NCBI GenBank assembly: GCA_027622715.1
Contig: JAQBYN010000007.1
Location: 1 to 64,000 of the forward strand
Direction: 5' to 3'
DNA length: 64,000 nt
DNA from: Pseudomonadota bacterium
Lineage (GTDB): Bacteria > Pseudomonadota > Alphaproteobacteria > SHVP01
Below, one piece after another: positions 1 to 7,661 of the stretch; position 1 is the stretch's first letter, and each line of letters starts with the position of its first letter. Both the position numbers and the translations under genes were made by a program. The notes under the pieces are model-generated. The model saw nothing but the letters and a program-made list of their open reading frames with translations. It was not told the origin of the DNA and did not search any database.

Positions 1-21
1 CTCGCGTGGCGGACCCCCTCC

Positions 22-64
22 CGCGTCGCTTCGCGACGCGACCTCCCCCTCGGCGAGGGGGAGG
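22..64. repeat. two adjacent GC-rich hairpins beyond the fadN stop
   Basis: Two perfect inverted repeats lie side by side: a 7-bp stem (22-28 with 34-40, 5-nt loop) and a 10-bp stem (42-51 with 55-64, loop GGC). They sit about 55 bp past the stop of the minus-strand fadN operon. No T-run follows on the minus strand, so a classical intrinsic terminator is not supported. A dispersed extragenic palindromic element or mRNA 3' stabiliser is equally possible. I did not find a second copy in this window. Confidence 0.5.
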
Positions 65-118
65 GGAGAGGGAGACGGTTCACTGTGGGAACGGCGCGAG
101 TCATGTCAGGAAACACGC

Positions 119-2458
119 CTAGTTACGCAGCGGTTTGCCGGTCGCGAGCATGTGCTCGATCCGGTCGAGGGTTGGCGGCATACGGAATAGCCGCGCCATC
201 GCCTGGCGCTCCAGGGCAAGCAGGTCTTTTTCCGTCACGACGTCGGTGACATCGGTATCGCCGCCCGACAGCACTATTGCCAATTCGCGCGACACGGTGA
301 CGTCATGCGGTGTGGCCTTGCCTGACTTGGCGAGATCGGACACCGCCATGCCCAGCGCAACCTGCGCGGTTGGGCCGGGCAGGTTGAGTTCGATGTCTTT
401 TTCCGGTGGCGCGTAATCCTTGGCCAGTTCCAGCGCTTTGGTTTTAGCGTCGGCCAACACGCGGCGGCGGTTCATGGTGACGCCGTCGACGTCGCGCAGG
501 AACAACAGATCGCGCGCCTCGGCGGCCGATTTCGATACTTTGGCGAGCGCGATGGTCTGGAAGGCTTCGCCGACCGGGGGCATCGGTCCGCCCGGACGTT
601 TTTTCTTCGCGAAATTGCGCAGCACCATTTCTTTGGAGCCGCCCCAGCCCGGGATCAAGCCGACGCCGACCTCGACCAACCCCATATACAGTTCGGCGTG
701 CGCTTGGATTGCATCCGAGTGGAGACAGATTTCGCAACCGCCGCCGAGCGCCATGCCGGCCGGCGCCGCAACCACGGGGAACGGCGCGTATTTGAGCGCC
801 ATGTAGGCGTCTTGGCCTTCTTTGATGCTCATTTCCAGCACCGGCCACATAGCTGTATTGGCGGCAAACAGGCCGAGGCCGACGTTGGCGCCGACAGAGA
901 AGTTGTCGGCGTCGGTGTTGATGACCAGCGCCTTAAACCCTTTCTTGTCGATCTTGGCGGCCTTCTTGACCATGTCGATGGTGCCAGAATCGATCGAATT
1001 CATTTTGCTGTGGAACTCAAGGCAGGCGACGCCGTCGCCGAGATCCCACAAGCTGGCCGAGCCGTTGCCGTCAACGCGTTCCTTGCCGCGTTTGACGTCG
1101 GCCAGCATCCAGGCGCCTTCAGGAATCTCGACGTCGTGGTAGTCGCCGTCGAGCCCCATGAATTGGCGCTTGGTCCCTTCTTCGCGGTAGAGCGGACGAC
1201 CGTTGGCGGTCTTGAGCAACGCGGGAACGGCCATGCCTTCTTTTTCAAGCCGCGCGACGAAGTAGCCGGTGCCGAGCTGGTCGATCTGTTCGAACGGGCC
1301 GTATTTCCACGCGTAGCCCGCCTTCATTGCGTTATCGACCGCGACGATGTCGTCGGCGATTTCCGGAATCAGATCGGCTGCGTATTTGAGGACGTTCGAG
1401 AGCACCGCCCAGGCATAGGCACCGCCGCGGTCGTCAAATTCGACCAAGGCCTGCAAGCCCTTGCGGCCGGCGTCGATGCTGCCGAGGCGCGGTTTGACGC
1501 TGGTGCGATATTCGCCGGTCTTAAAGTCGATGCCCTCCTTGGTCTTTTGCGCGCCGTCTCGCACCATGCGGTAGAACCCGCCCTTGCCTTTGCGCCCGGT
1601 GTACCCATCGGCAATCATCTTGTCGGTGATCGCGTTGAGCGGATGGGCTTGATCGAATTGCGCGTGAAAGGCATCGCTTTGCGGCAACAGTGACGCCATG
1701 GATCCCAGCACATGATCTTTCAGATCGATGCCGGTGAGATCCATCAGACCGAAAATGCCGGTCTTCGGAATGCCCATCGGGCGACCGACGATCGCGTCGG
1801 CCTCTTCCACGGTGAGACCAAGGTCGTAGGCCTGCTGGGTCGCCACCATGCTCCAGAAAATGCCGAGCCGGTTGGCGATGAAGCCGGGCGTGTCGTTGCA
1901 ATCGATGACTTCTTTACCCAAGCGCACGTCGCCGAATGCGCGCAAGGTGTCGATCACCGCGGCCTTCGTCTTCGGACCCGCCACGATTTCGAGCAACCGC
2001 ATATAGCGCGGCGGATTGAAAAAGTGGGTGACCGCAAAATCGGCGGCGAAACTGTCGGGCAAAGTTTCCAACAGATTGGCGAGCGGAATGGTCGAGGTGT
2101 TCGAGGTGACGATCGCGCCTTTCTTGCGGTTGGCATCGACCTTCTTGTAGACGTCGTGCTTGACCGCCACGTTCTCGAGCACGGCTTCGCAGATCCAGTC
2201 GCAATCGGCCAGCAGGCCGAGGTCGTCTTCGAGATTCCCCGGCGTGATCAGCTTGGCGTTACGCCGGTGCATCAGCGGCGCCGGGTTGGTCTTGAGCATT
2301 TTCTCGATCGCCCCTTTGGCGATCACACTGCGATCGTTGGCGCCGTCGGGCACGATGTCGAGGAGCACCACCGGCACACCGGCATTTGCTACTTGGGCGG
2401 CGATCCCGGCCCCCATGACACCCGCGCCAAGCACCGCCACTTTTTTTATGTCGCTCAT
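119..2458 (-). CDS. fadN: 3-hydroxyacyl-CoA dehydrogenase / enoyl-CoA hydratase, FadN-type
   Basis: Bifunctional beta-oxidation enzyme of 779 aa that hydrates enoyl-CoA and oxidises 3-hydroxyacyl-CoA with NAD. The Rossmann motif GAGVMG is at residues 11-16, the dehydrogenase catalytic His lies in VTHFFNPP, and the substrate-binding DTPGFIANR follows. The crotonase domain is C-terminal, with both catalytic Glu positions visible (ALGGGCE and LVEVGVGLIPGWGG). This order (dehydrogenase first, hydratase second) is that of Bacillus FadN and opposite to E. coli FadB/FadJ. The ATG at 2458 is preceded by AGGA and starts directly before the Rossmann fold; an upstream in-frame extension has no homologous look. 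It is the last gene of the MerR-dehydrogenase-thiolase-fadN operon, 44 bp after the thiolase. Confidence 0.93.
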   Translation of the reverse strand: MSDIKKVAVLGAGVMGAGIAAQVANAGVPVVLLDIVPDGANDRSVIAKGAIEKMLKTNPAPLMHRRNAKLITPGNLEDDLGLLADCDWICEAVLENVAVKHDVYKKVDANRKKGAIVTSNTSTIPLANLLETLPDSFAADFAVTHFFNPPRYMRLLEIVAGPKTKAAVIDTLRAFGDVRLGKEVIDCNDTPGFIANRLGIFWSMVATQQAYDLGLTVEEADAIVGRPMGIPKTGIFGLMDLTGIDLKDHVLGSMASLLPQSDAFHAQFDQAHPLNAITDKMIADGYTGRKGKGGFYRMVRDGAQKTKEGIDFKTGEYRTSVKPRLGSIDAGRKGLQALVEFDDRGGAYAWAVLSNVLKYAADLIPEIADDIVAVDNAMKAGYAWKYGPFEQIDQLGTGYFVARLEKEGMAVPALLKTANGRPLYREEGTKRQFMGLDGDYHDVEIPEGAWMLADVKRGKERVDGNGSASLWDLGDGVACLEFHSKMNSIDSGTIDMVKKAAKIDKKGFKALVINTDADNFSVGANVGLGLFAANTAMWPVLEMSIKEGQDAYMALKYAPFPVVAAPAGMALGGGCEICLHSDAIQAHAELYMGLVEVGVGLIPGWGGSKEMVLRNFAKKKRPGGPMPPVGEAFQTIALAKVSKSAAEARDLLFLRDVDGVTMNRRRVLADAKTKALELAKDYAPPEKDIELNLPGPTAQVALGMAVSDLAKSGKATPHDVTVSRELAIVLSGGDTDVTDVVTEKDLLALERQAMARLFRMPPTLDRIEHMLATGKPLRN

Positions 2459-2502
2459 ATTTCCATCCTGCCGCTGCGCGGCGATCCGATCGGTGATCGG
2501 AA

Positions 2503-3639
2503 CTAGGCTGCTTCGAGAACGGTGGCGATGCCCTGCCCGCCGCCAATGCACTGCGTGGCGAGCGCGAGGGTCTTGCCCTCTCGCTTCAACAAGCTCGCGG
2601 CTTTGCCGGTAATCCGCGCGCCGGTTGCCCCTAACGGGTGACCGAGCGCGATTGCGCCACCGTCAAGGTTGACCTTTTCGACATCCATTTTGGCCTCATC
2701 GATCACCGCCAACGCTTGCGATGCAAAAGCCTCGTTGAGTTCGACAATGTCGATGTCCTTGATCGTCACGCCGGCGCGCGCGAGCGCCTTCTTGGCCGCG
2801 CCCACCGGGCCCATCCCCATTGTTTCCGGCGCGCACCCGTAGACCGCAATGCTGCGGATGCGGGCGATCATGTCGAGCCCGTTGGCTTTGGCATAATCTT
2901 CGCTGCACACCAGCACGGCGGAGGCGCCGTCGGTCAGCGGTGACGACGTGCCTGCTGTCACCGTGCCCTTTTCGTCGAACGCCGGTTTGAGACCGGCCAG
3001 CACTTCGGCGGTGGTTTCGGGACGGATCGCGCCGTCCTGCTCGACCCGCAGGTTGCCCTGTTCGATCGGGATAATTTCATCTGTGAATTTGCCCGATTCG
3101 CGTGCCGCAGCCGCTTTCTTATGACTGAGAACGGCGAATTCTTCTTGTCGGGCACGGTCGATCTTGTATTTGCGCGCGACGTTTTCGGCGGTCTCGCCCA
3201 TCGACATGTAGACCTCTGGGTGGTCCTGAAAGAGCTTCGGGCTGGGTGACGGGTTGAACCCGGCCATCGGCACCCGGGTCATCGACTCGATCCCAGCGCA
3301 GATGAAGGCTTCGCCGGCGTTCATCTGGATCGCGCCCGCCGCCATGTGGATCGACTGCATGGATGAGCCACAGAACCGATTGACTGTCGTGCCTGCCACC
3401 GTGATCGGCAGATCGGCCAGGAAGTCGACGATGCGCGCGACATTGAACCCTTGTTCGCCCTCAGGAAAGGCACAGCCCATGATCAGGTCTTCGATATCGG
3501 CCGGGTTGATGCCGGTGCGCTCAATCAAGGCTTTGACCACCTGACCTGCCATTTCGTCCGGCCGCACTTTGGCGAGATCGCCCTTGCGCGCGAGATGAAA
3601 CGGCGAACGCGCGTAGCCGACAATCACAACATTCTTCAT
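2503..3639 (-). CDS. fadA: acetyl-CoA acyltransferase (3-ketoacyl-CoA thiolase)
   Basis: Thiolytic cleavage of 3-ketoacyl-CoA, the last step of a beta-oxidation turn; 378 aa, slightly shorter than the usual 390. All three catalytic stations are present: nucleophile Cys90 in NRFCGSSMQ, the His in GGAIALGHPLGATGAR, and the C-terminal Cys in TQCIGGGQG. The ATG at 3639 has a good AGGAG box 7-10 nt upstream and starts MKNVVIVGYARSPF, the normal thiolase beginning. It sits 28 bp after the acyl-CoA dehydrogenase gene and 44 bp before fadN, so one transcript probably carries all enzymes of the cycle. Chain-length preference cannot be read from sequence; the LiuR-like regulator suggests branched or short-chain acyl-CoAs as well as fatty acids. 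Confidence 0.93.
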   Translation of the reverse strand: MKNVVIVGYARSPFHLARKGDLAKVRPDEMAGQVVKALIERTGINPADIEDLIMGCAFPEGEQGFNVARIVDFLADLPITVAGTTVNRFCGSSMQSIHMAAGAIQMNAGEAFICAGIESMTRVPMAGFNPSPSPKLFQDHPEVYMSMGETAENVARKYKIDRARQEEFAVLSHKKAAAARESGKFTDEIIPIEQGNLRVEQDGAIRPETTAEVLAGLKPAFDEKGTVTAGTSSPLTDGASAVLVCSEDYAKANGLDMIARIRSIAVYGCAPETMGMGPVGAAKKALARAGVTIKDIDIVELNEAFASQALAVIDEAKMDVEKVNLDGGAIALGHPLGATGARITGKAASLLKREGKTLALATQCIGGGQGIATVLEAA

Positions 3640-3667
3640 CGATCTTCTCCTCTTGGTCCTGCCGCGG

Positions 3668-5386
3668 TCACCCGACCGCGCGCAGTAGATGGCTGTCCGC
3701 CTCGATCGGTTCATACCCGATCAACGCGTCAAAATGATGCTGCGCCCAATCTCCACCCGGGCCGATACCGCGGGCGATCGTCTCAGGAAAGCGCTTATCC
3801 ATGTATAGGCGCAAGACCAATGCCTTGCGGGCATCGCCCGCCGCCAAATCATGGGTTGCTTCGTCGAGTAACAACGCCGCGCCCAATGTGTCGGCGAGTA
3901 AGACCATCAGGCGACGGGCATGTCGCTGCGCTTCGGCCGCATCGCTGCGGACATGGGCGACCGCGTCACGGCAATCTTGCATGGCGCGTCCCAACCGTTG
4001 CGTGATATTGCCGAGCGCTTCGGGCGCGACGGACCGGATCGCCTCGACCCGCTCAGTCATTGCCTCGAAGCCGGGCGCCCGGTTGCCGATCATGCGCAAC
4101 ACTTCCAGCGCCTGAATGTTCGCCGGCCCTTCCCAGACGGTTAGGACCTGGGCGTCGCGGAGCAAGCGGGGGGTCACGTAGTCATAGGTGTAGGCGTTGC
4201 CGCCAATTAGTTCGATCGCCGCACGCGCCAGCACGTTGGCATCGTCCGCGGTCTGGTATTTGGCCAACGCGGTGGTTAGCCGCAGCCAAGCGCGCGCCGA
4301 GCTGTCGTCGTCGAGGTCGGTAACGTGCGCCTCGTCAAAGGCGCTCGCCGCGGCAAAAGCCATCGCAGTCCCGGATTCGAGGCGCACCAACATGCCCAGG
4401 AGTTCGTCCTGCATCATCGGATAGCGCAGGACGTTGTGGCCGAACGCCTCGCGGTGGCTGAGGTAGGACACGGCTTCGAGGAAGGCGCGGCGCGCTAGAC
4501 CCGCGGCGCCCACCGCATTGTGGATGCGGCTGAATCCGAGCGCCTCCATCATCAATTTGAAGCCGACGGGCGGCGGTGCGATTTCGAGCGCCCAGGAGTC
4601 GAGCAAATCGACCTCGCCGGTCGGCACGCCGGTTGTCCCCAGTTTTTCTTTGAGCCGCCGGATGCGGAACGAATTGGGCGCGCCGTCGATATGCGTCGGT
4701 ACGAGGTACAGGCCAAGACCTTTGGAACCCTCCGGCGCGCCGGGTGGGCGGGCGGTCGCGACGGCGAGACCACCATTGGTATTGCTGACGAACCATTTGA
4801 GACCAGTGAGGCGGACGTGATCGCCTTCGGCGCGCGCCACCGTGGTCGTCGCGCCGACGTCGCTGCCACCGTGCAATTCGGTGGCCCACGTGCCACCCGT
4901 CAGCGCAGCGCCGTCCATTCGGACGAGTTCGGGTAGGTAGCGGTCGCGGATTTCCGCGGGGGCGAAGCGGTCGAGCACATAGGCCACCGCACCGGTCATG
5001 GTGACCGGGCAATGCAACGACACATCGGCCTGCGACAACAGATAGCCGATTGCGAAGGTGACCGTGTAGGGCGCCGGCGAGGTGCCGTAGTTGAGGCCGA
5101 TGGCGCCGCGTTCGTAGACCTCGCGCGCCACCTGGTCCCACAACGGGTTGTGCCGAATATGATTGGTCAGCCGTCCCTGACGGTCGTAAGGCTCCAAAAC
5201 CGGTGGCGCCGCACGGTGGGTGTGCTCGGCTTGGACATCGACGGTGTCGCCGACCCAGTCGCCAAACGCATCGAGCGTGGGCACCCAACGATCGAGGTCG
5301 TCTCCCAGGCCGCGCCGCAACAAGCGCTGAAGGTTGCTGTCGAGCGCGTACAGATTTTGGCCGCGCACGGTTTGCTCGTAGGTCAC
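3668..5386 (-). CDS. acyl-CoA dehydrogenase, AidB-like subfamily
   Basis: FAD-dependent acyl-CoA dehydrogenase fold of 572 aa, long for the family (about 380-400) and close to AidB (about 540). The flavin/substrate segment GGTWATELHGGSDVG corresponds to the family's MTE-x-x-GGSD signature. A hydrophobic C-terminal acyl-CoA dehydrogenase domain is followed by an extra helical region, as in AidB. The ATG overlaps the stop of the upstream MerR gene (ATGA), so the two are translationally coupled. Next to a thiolase and FadN, it most likely supplies the first dehydrogenation of beta-oxidation. Some AidB-type proteins instead bind DNA or act in alkylation response, so the substrate is open. Confidence 0.85.
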   Translation of the reverse strand: MTYEQTVRGQNLYALDSNLQRLLRRGLGDDLDRWVPTLDAFGDWVGDTVDVQAEHTHRAAPPVLEPYDRQGRLTNHIRHNPLWDQVAREVYERGAIGLNYGTSPAPYTVTFAIGYLLSQADVSLHCPVTMTGAVAYVLDRFAPAEIRDRYLPELVRMDGAALTGGTWATELHGGSDVGATTTVARAEGDHVRLTGLKWFVSNTNGGLAVATARPPGAPEGSKGLGLYLVPTHIDGAPNSFRIRRLKEKLGTTGVPTGEVDLLDSWALEIAPPPVGFKLMMEALGFSRIHNAVGAAGLARRAFLEAVSYLSHREAFGHNVLRYPMMQDELLGMLVRLESGTAMAFAAASAFDEAHVTDLDDDSSARAWLRLTTALAKYQTADDANVLARAAIELIGGNAYTYDYVTPRLLRDAQVLTVWEGPANIQALEVLRMIGNRAPGFEAMTERVEAIRSVAPEALGNITQRLGRAMQDCRDAVAHVRSDAAEAQRHARRLMVLLADTLGAALLLDEATHDLAAGDARKALVLRLYMDKRFPETIARGIGPGGDWAQHHFDALIGYEPIEADSHLLRAVG

Positions 5387-5784
5387 TCAGCCGCCTCTTT
5401 CGCGCCGACGCCTTTGCCTCGCAGGATGTTCTCGATCTGGCTGCACCCCTCATGGAGCTCGATGATTGCGGCGTCGACGTCCTCGCGCCGGGACTCGAGT
5501 TCGGCAATCCGGCGCCGCGATTTTTCTAGAGTTACCCGCAGCTGCGCGACCTGCCCGTCGCCGAGATCATAGAGATCGAGCATCTCCTTGATCTCCGCCA
5601 AGCTGAATCCGAGCCGTTTGCCACGCAATATGAGCTTGAGCCGGCCCCGGTCGCGGTGGCCGAAAACGCGATTCATACCGCGGCGGGTCGGATGAAGAAG
5701 ATCTTTCGCTTCGTAAAATCGAAGCGTTCGGGACGTGACCCTGAATTCCTTGGCGAGTTGCTGGATCGTGTAGGATTCTTCCAT
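5383..5784 (-). CDS. MerR-family transcriptional regulator, LiuR-like
   Basis: 133-aa regulator with an N-terminal winged HTH of the MerR type (YTIQQLAKEFRVTSRTLRFYE), followed by LKLILRGKRLGFSLAEIKEMLDLYD, a segment typical of the LiuR subfamily controlling branched-chain acyl-CoA and fatty acid catabolism. A long C-terminal coiled coil follows. No metal-binding cysteine array is seen apart from one Cys, which argues against a metal sensor. It is first in its operon and overlaps the acyl-CoA dehydrogenase by 4 nt. A near-perfect palindrome sits over its predicted promoter, so autoregulation with an acyl-CoA-type effector is likely. Confidence 0.88.
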   Translation of the reverse strand: MEESYTIQQLAKEFRVTSRTLRFYEAKDLLHPTRRGMNRVFGHRDRGRLKLILRGKRLGFSLAEIKEMLDLYDLGDGQVAQLRVTLEKSRRRIAELESRREDVDAAIIELHEGCSQIENILRGKGVGAKEAAE

Positions 5785-5790
5785 CGTCGA

Positions 5791-5819
5791 AATCTAGGTA
5801 CAGTTGACGTAAACGTCAA
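5791..5819 (-). promoter_or_regulatory. predicted sigma70 promoter of the merR-fadN operon
   Basis: On the minus strand TTGACG (5819-5814) and TAGATT (5796-5791) are separated by exactly 17 bp, close to the sigma70 consensus, with the start codon 7 bp further on. Leadering is therefore very short. The -35 box is inside the palindrome at 5804-5819, so a bound regulator would cover the promoter. Confidence 0.6.
5804..5819. promoter_or_regulatory. palindromic operator, LiuR/MerR type
   Basis: The 16-bp site reads TTGACGTAAACGTCAA: two perfect 7-bp arms around a central AA. It lies between the divergent merR operon and the Mpo1-like gene and overlaps the predicted -35 of the merR promoter. From memory, LiuR-type regulators bind palindromes of this ACGT-N2-ACGT shape; assignment to the adjacent MerR protein is inferred from position. 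Confidence 0.75.
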
Positions 5820-5837
5820 TATAGATCGAGGTGCGCC

Positions 5838-6167
5838 GTGGCTGAAAAACTAAAGAAATATGCCGATTTTTGGCCGTTTTACCTGCGCCAACACGCCCAC
5901 CCAGCCTCCCGTGGGTTGCACTACATTGGGTCCAGCCTGGCGATTATCTGTTTGGTCGGGTTGGCCGCGACGGGCAACCCGTGGTTCCTCCTGGGGGCGG
6001 TGATTGGCGGTTACGGGTTCGCGTGGATCGGGCATGCGATGATCGAGCACAACCGGCCAGCCACCTTTACCTACCCGCTGTGGTCGTTATGGAGTGATTT
6101 CAGGATGTATTTTCTCTGGCTCACCGGCCGCTTGCACAGCCATCTGGCTAATATCGGGTCAGGCTGA
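5838..6167 (+). CDS. Mpo1/DUF962-family membrane protein
   Basis: 109-aa protein of the Mpo1 (YGL010w/DUF962) family. Yeast Mpo1 is an Fe(II)-dependent dioxygenase in alpha-oxidation of 2-hydroxy fatty acids. Conserved His residues are visible at 19, 21 and 28 (QHAHPASRGLHY) and at 66 and 71 (GHAMIEHNRP), on both sides of two hydrophobic segments. The start is GTG, with GAGG 6 nt upstream. It is divergent from the LiuR-like operon and shares its operator region, which fits a role in handling odd or hydroxylated fatty acids. The enzymatic activity is inferred from the family, not shown. Confidence 0.8.
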   Translation: MAEKLKKYADFWPFYLRQHAHPASRGLHYIGSSLAIICLVGLAATGNPWFLLGAVIGGYGFAWIGHAMIEHNRPATFTYPLWSLWSDFRMYFLWLTGRLHSHLANIGSG

Positions 6168-6280
6168 GGACTTAGTGACTATTGTTTCGCGTGGAAGATC
6201 AAAGTCGCCTATAAATATATCGCTAGTCGACCGGGCGTCTTCGGACGTTTACTTCAGGGTTGCCGGGGGGCGGATTTTCA

Positions 6281-7642
6281 GTGCGATTTATCTCCAAACA
6301 CGCTTTTGAGAGGGCAGCCCGGCTGTCTGCCGCATTGCTCTTCGGACTCAGCCTTTCGTGGGGCGCAATCGCCCAGCAAGCGGGCGATTCGGCTGAACTC
6401 GACAAAGCCTACGATGCAGCGTTTCAAGAGTTGTTCCAGGATCCGGGTAATCTCGACAAGTCGTTCCGGTTCGCCGAGCTAGCCGTCCAAAAAGGCAATT
6501 TCGAAGCCGCCATTAGCGCGCTCGAACGCATGCTTCTGATCAATCCCGATCTGCCGCGGGTGCGCCTCGAACTGGGCGTGCTGTATTTCCGCATCGGCTC
6601 GTATGCGATCGCCCGAACCTATCTGACACGCGTCGCCCAGACCGAGGACGCACCGCAAGAGGTCAAAGACCGCGTGCAGGTGTTCCTGGCTGAGATCGAC
6701 AGCCGCCTTACTCGCGGGAGCCTGAGTGGCTCGGTCTTTATTGGCGCGCGGTACTCCGATAACGCGAACTCCGGACCGAACAGCCCGAATGTTTTGGCGA
6801 ACGGCGTGGCTGCGACGCTCGGCGATCAATTTACCAACAAGTCCGACCGCAACTACTTCATCTCCGCGCAGGTTAATCACAGCTACGATTTACTGACCCA
6901 GCGCAACGAGATCATCGAGAGTTCGGGCTCGCTTTACGCGTCCGAGCAGGACAAGCAGAAGCAGCTCGATATCGTCTTTTTCGAGGGCCAAACCGGTATC
7001 CGTGGCCCGTTCGTTCAAAAGCTCGTGCCGGGCGGCTCGTTCAAGCCCTACGTGCTGGGCAACATGGTCTACCTGCAGGACACTTGGTATCAGTTTTCGG
7101 TTGGTTTCGGCGCCAATGTCGTGCTGCCGTTTACCCAGCGTCTGAGGGCGACGATCAACCTCGAGAGCAAATCCGAGCACTTCCGGAACGATTCGGAGCG
7201 ACCCAATGCCTCGCAGCAAAGCGGCGTCGAAGGATCGCTGCGAGCCGACGCAACCTACGCGCTGACGGACACGCAGCAGGTTGGGCTGCGGGCCTCAGCG
7301 ACCAGCCAGGAAGCCAAAGAAAAATTCAATGCGTTTCGCCAATTTCAAATCGGTGGAAGCTTTACCCAGCTGGTTGCGATCAAGGCGCTGGAGTCGGGAC
7401 CGGCAAGCGTTAGCGCGAATATCTCGCGCAGTATGAGCCACTACAACGCGCCGAATCCGACGGTCGACGCAAACCGCAAACGGCAGGATCAAGAATGGCG
7501 CTGGTCGGTCACCAGCGCGGTGCCGGTGACGCCGGATTGGACCATCGTCACGACGTTCCAGCGCTCGACGATCGATAGCAGCTTGCCGAATTTCGAAAAC
7601 CACTCGGCCGCGATCACCTTTGGTGCGTCGCGCCGTTTCTAA
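6281..7642 (+). CDS. TPR plus outer-membrane beta-barrel protein, Slam/DUF560-like
   Basis: About 453 aa. A signal peptide (ending near AIAQ) is followed by an N-terminal helical region with TPR-like repeats (SFRFAELAVQKGNFEAAISA, then LELGVLYFRIGSYAIARTYL). After SLSGSVFIGARYSDN comes a long C-terminal stretch of alternating strands ending in Phe (FGASRRF), the signature of an outer-membrane beta-barrel. TPR plus C-terminal barrel of roughly this length is the architecture of surface lipoprotein assembly modulators (Slam, type XI secretion). Only 19 bp separate it from the FecR/TbpB-like gene, its probable cargo. The GTG at 6281 places the signal peptide at the N-terminus; a TTG seven codons upstream is possible. 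Slam identity is by architecture only. Confidence 0.7.
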   Translation: MRFISKHAFERAARLSAALLFGLSLSWGAIAQQAGDSAELDKAYDAAFQELFQDPGNLDKSFRFAELAVQKGNFEAAISALERMLLINPDLPRVRLELGVLYFRIGSYAIARTYLTRVAQTEDAPQEVKDRVQVFLAEIDSRLTRGSLSGSVFIGARYSDNANSGPNSPNVLANGVAATLGDQFTNKSDRNYFISAQVNHSYDLLTQRNEIIESSGSLYASEQDKQKQLDIVFFEGQTGIRGPFVQKLVPGGSFKPYVLGNMVYLQDTWYQFSVGFGANVVLPFTQRLRATINLESKSEHFRNDSERPNASQQSGVEGSLRADATYALTDTQQVGLRASATSQEAKEKFNAFRQFQIGGSFTQLVAIKALESGPASVSANISRSMSHYNAPNPTVDANRKRQDQEWRWSVTSAVPVTPDWTIVTTFQRSTIDSSLPNFENHSAAITFGASRRF

Positions 7643-7661
7643 TAACCGATGGGAGTTCACC

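Noticed and set aside
22-64. Classical intrinsic terminator for the fadN operon
   Set aside because: Stems are strong but no T-run follows on the transcribed strand.
698-1693. Long plus-strand reading frame of 331 codons opposite fadN
   Set aside because: Antisense to a convincing FadN gene; composition is typical of GC-rich antisense frames and no motif is present.
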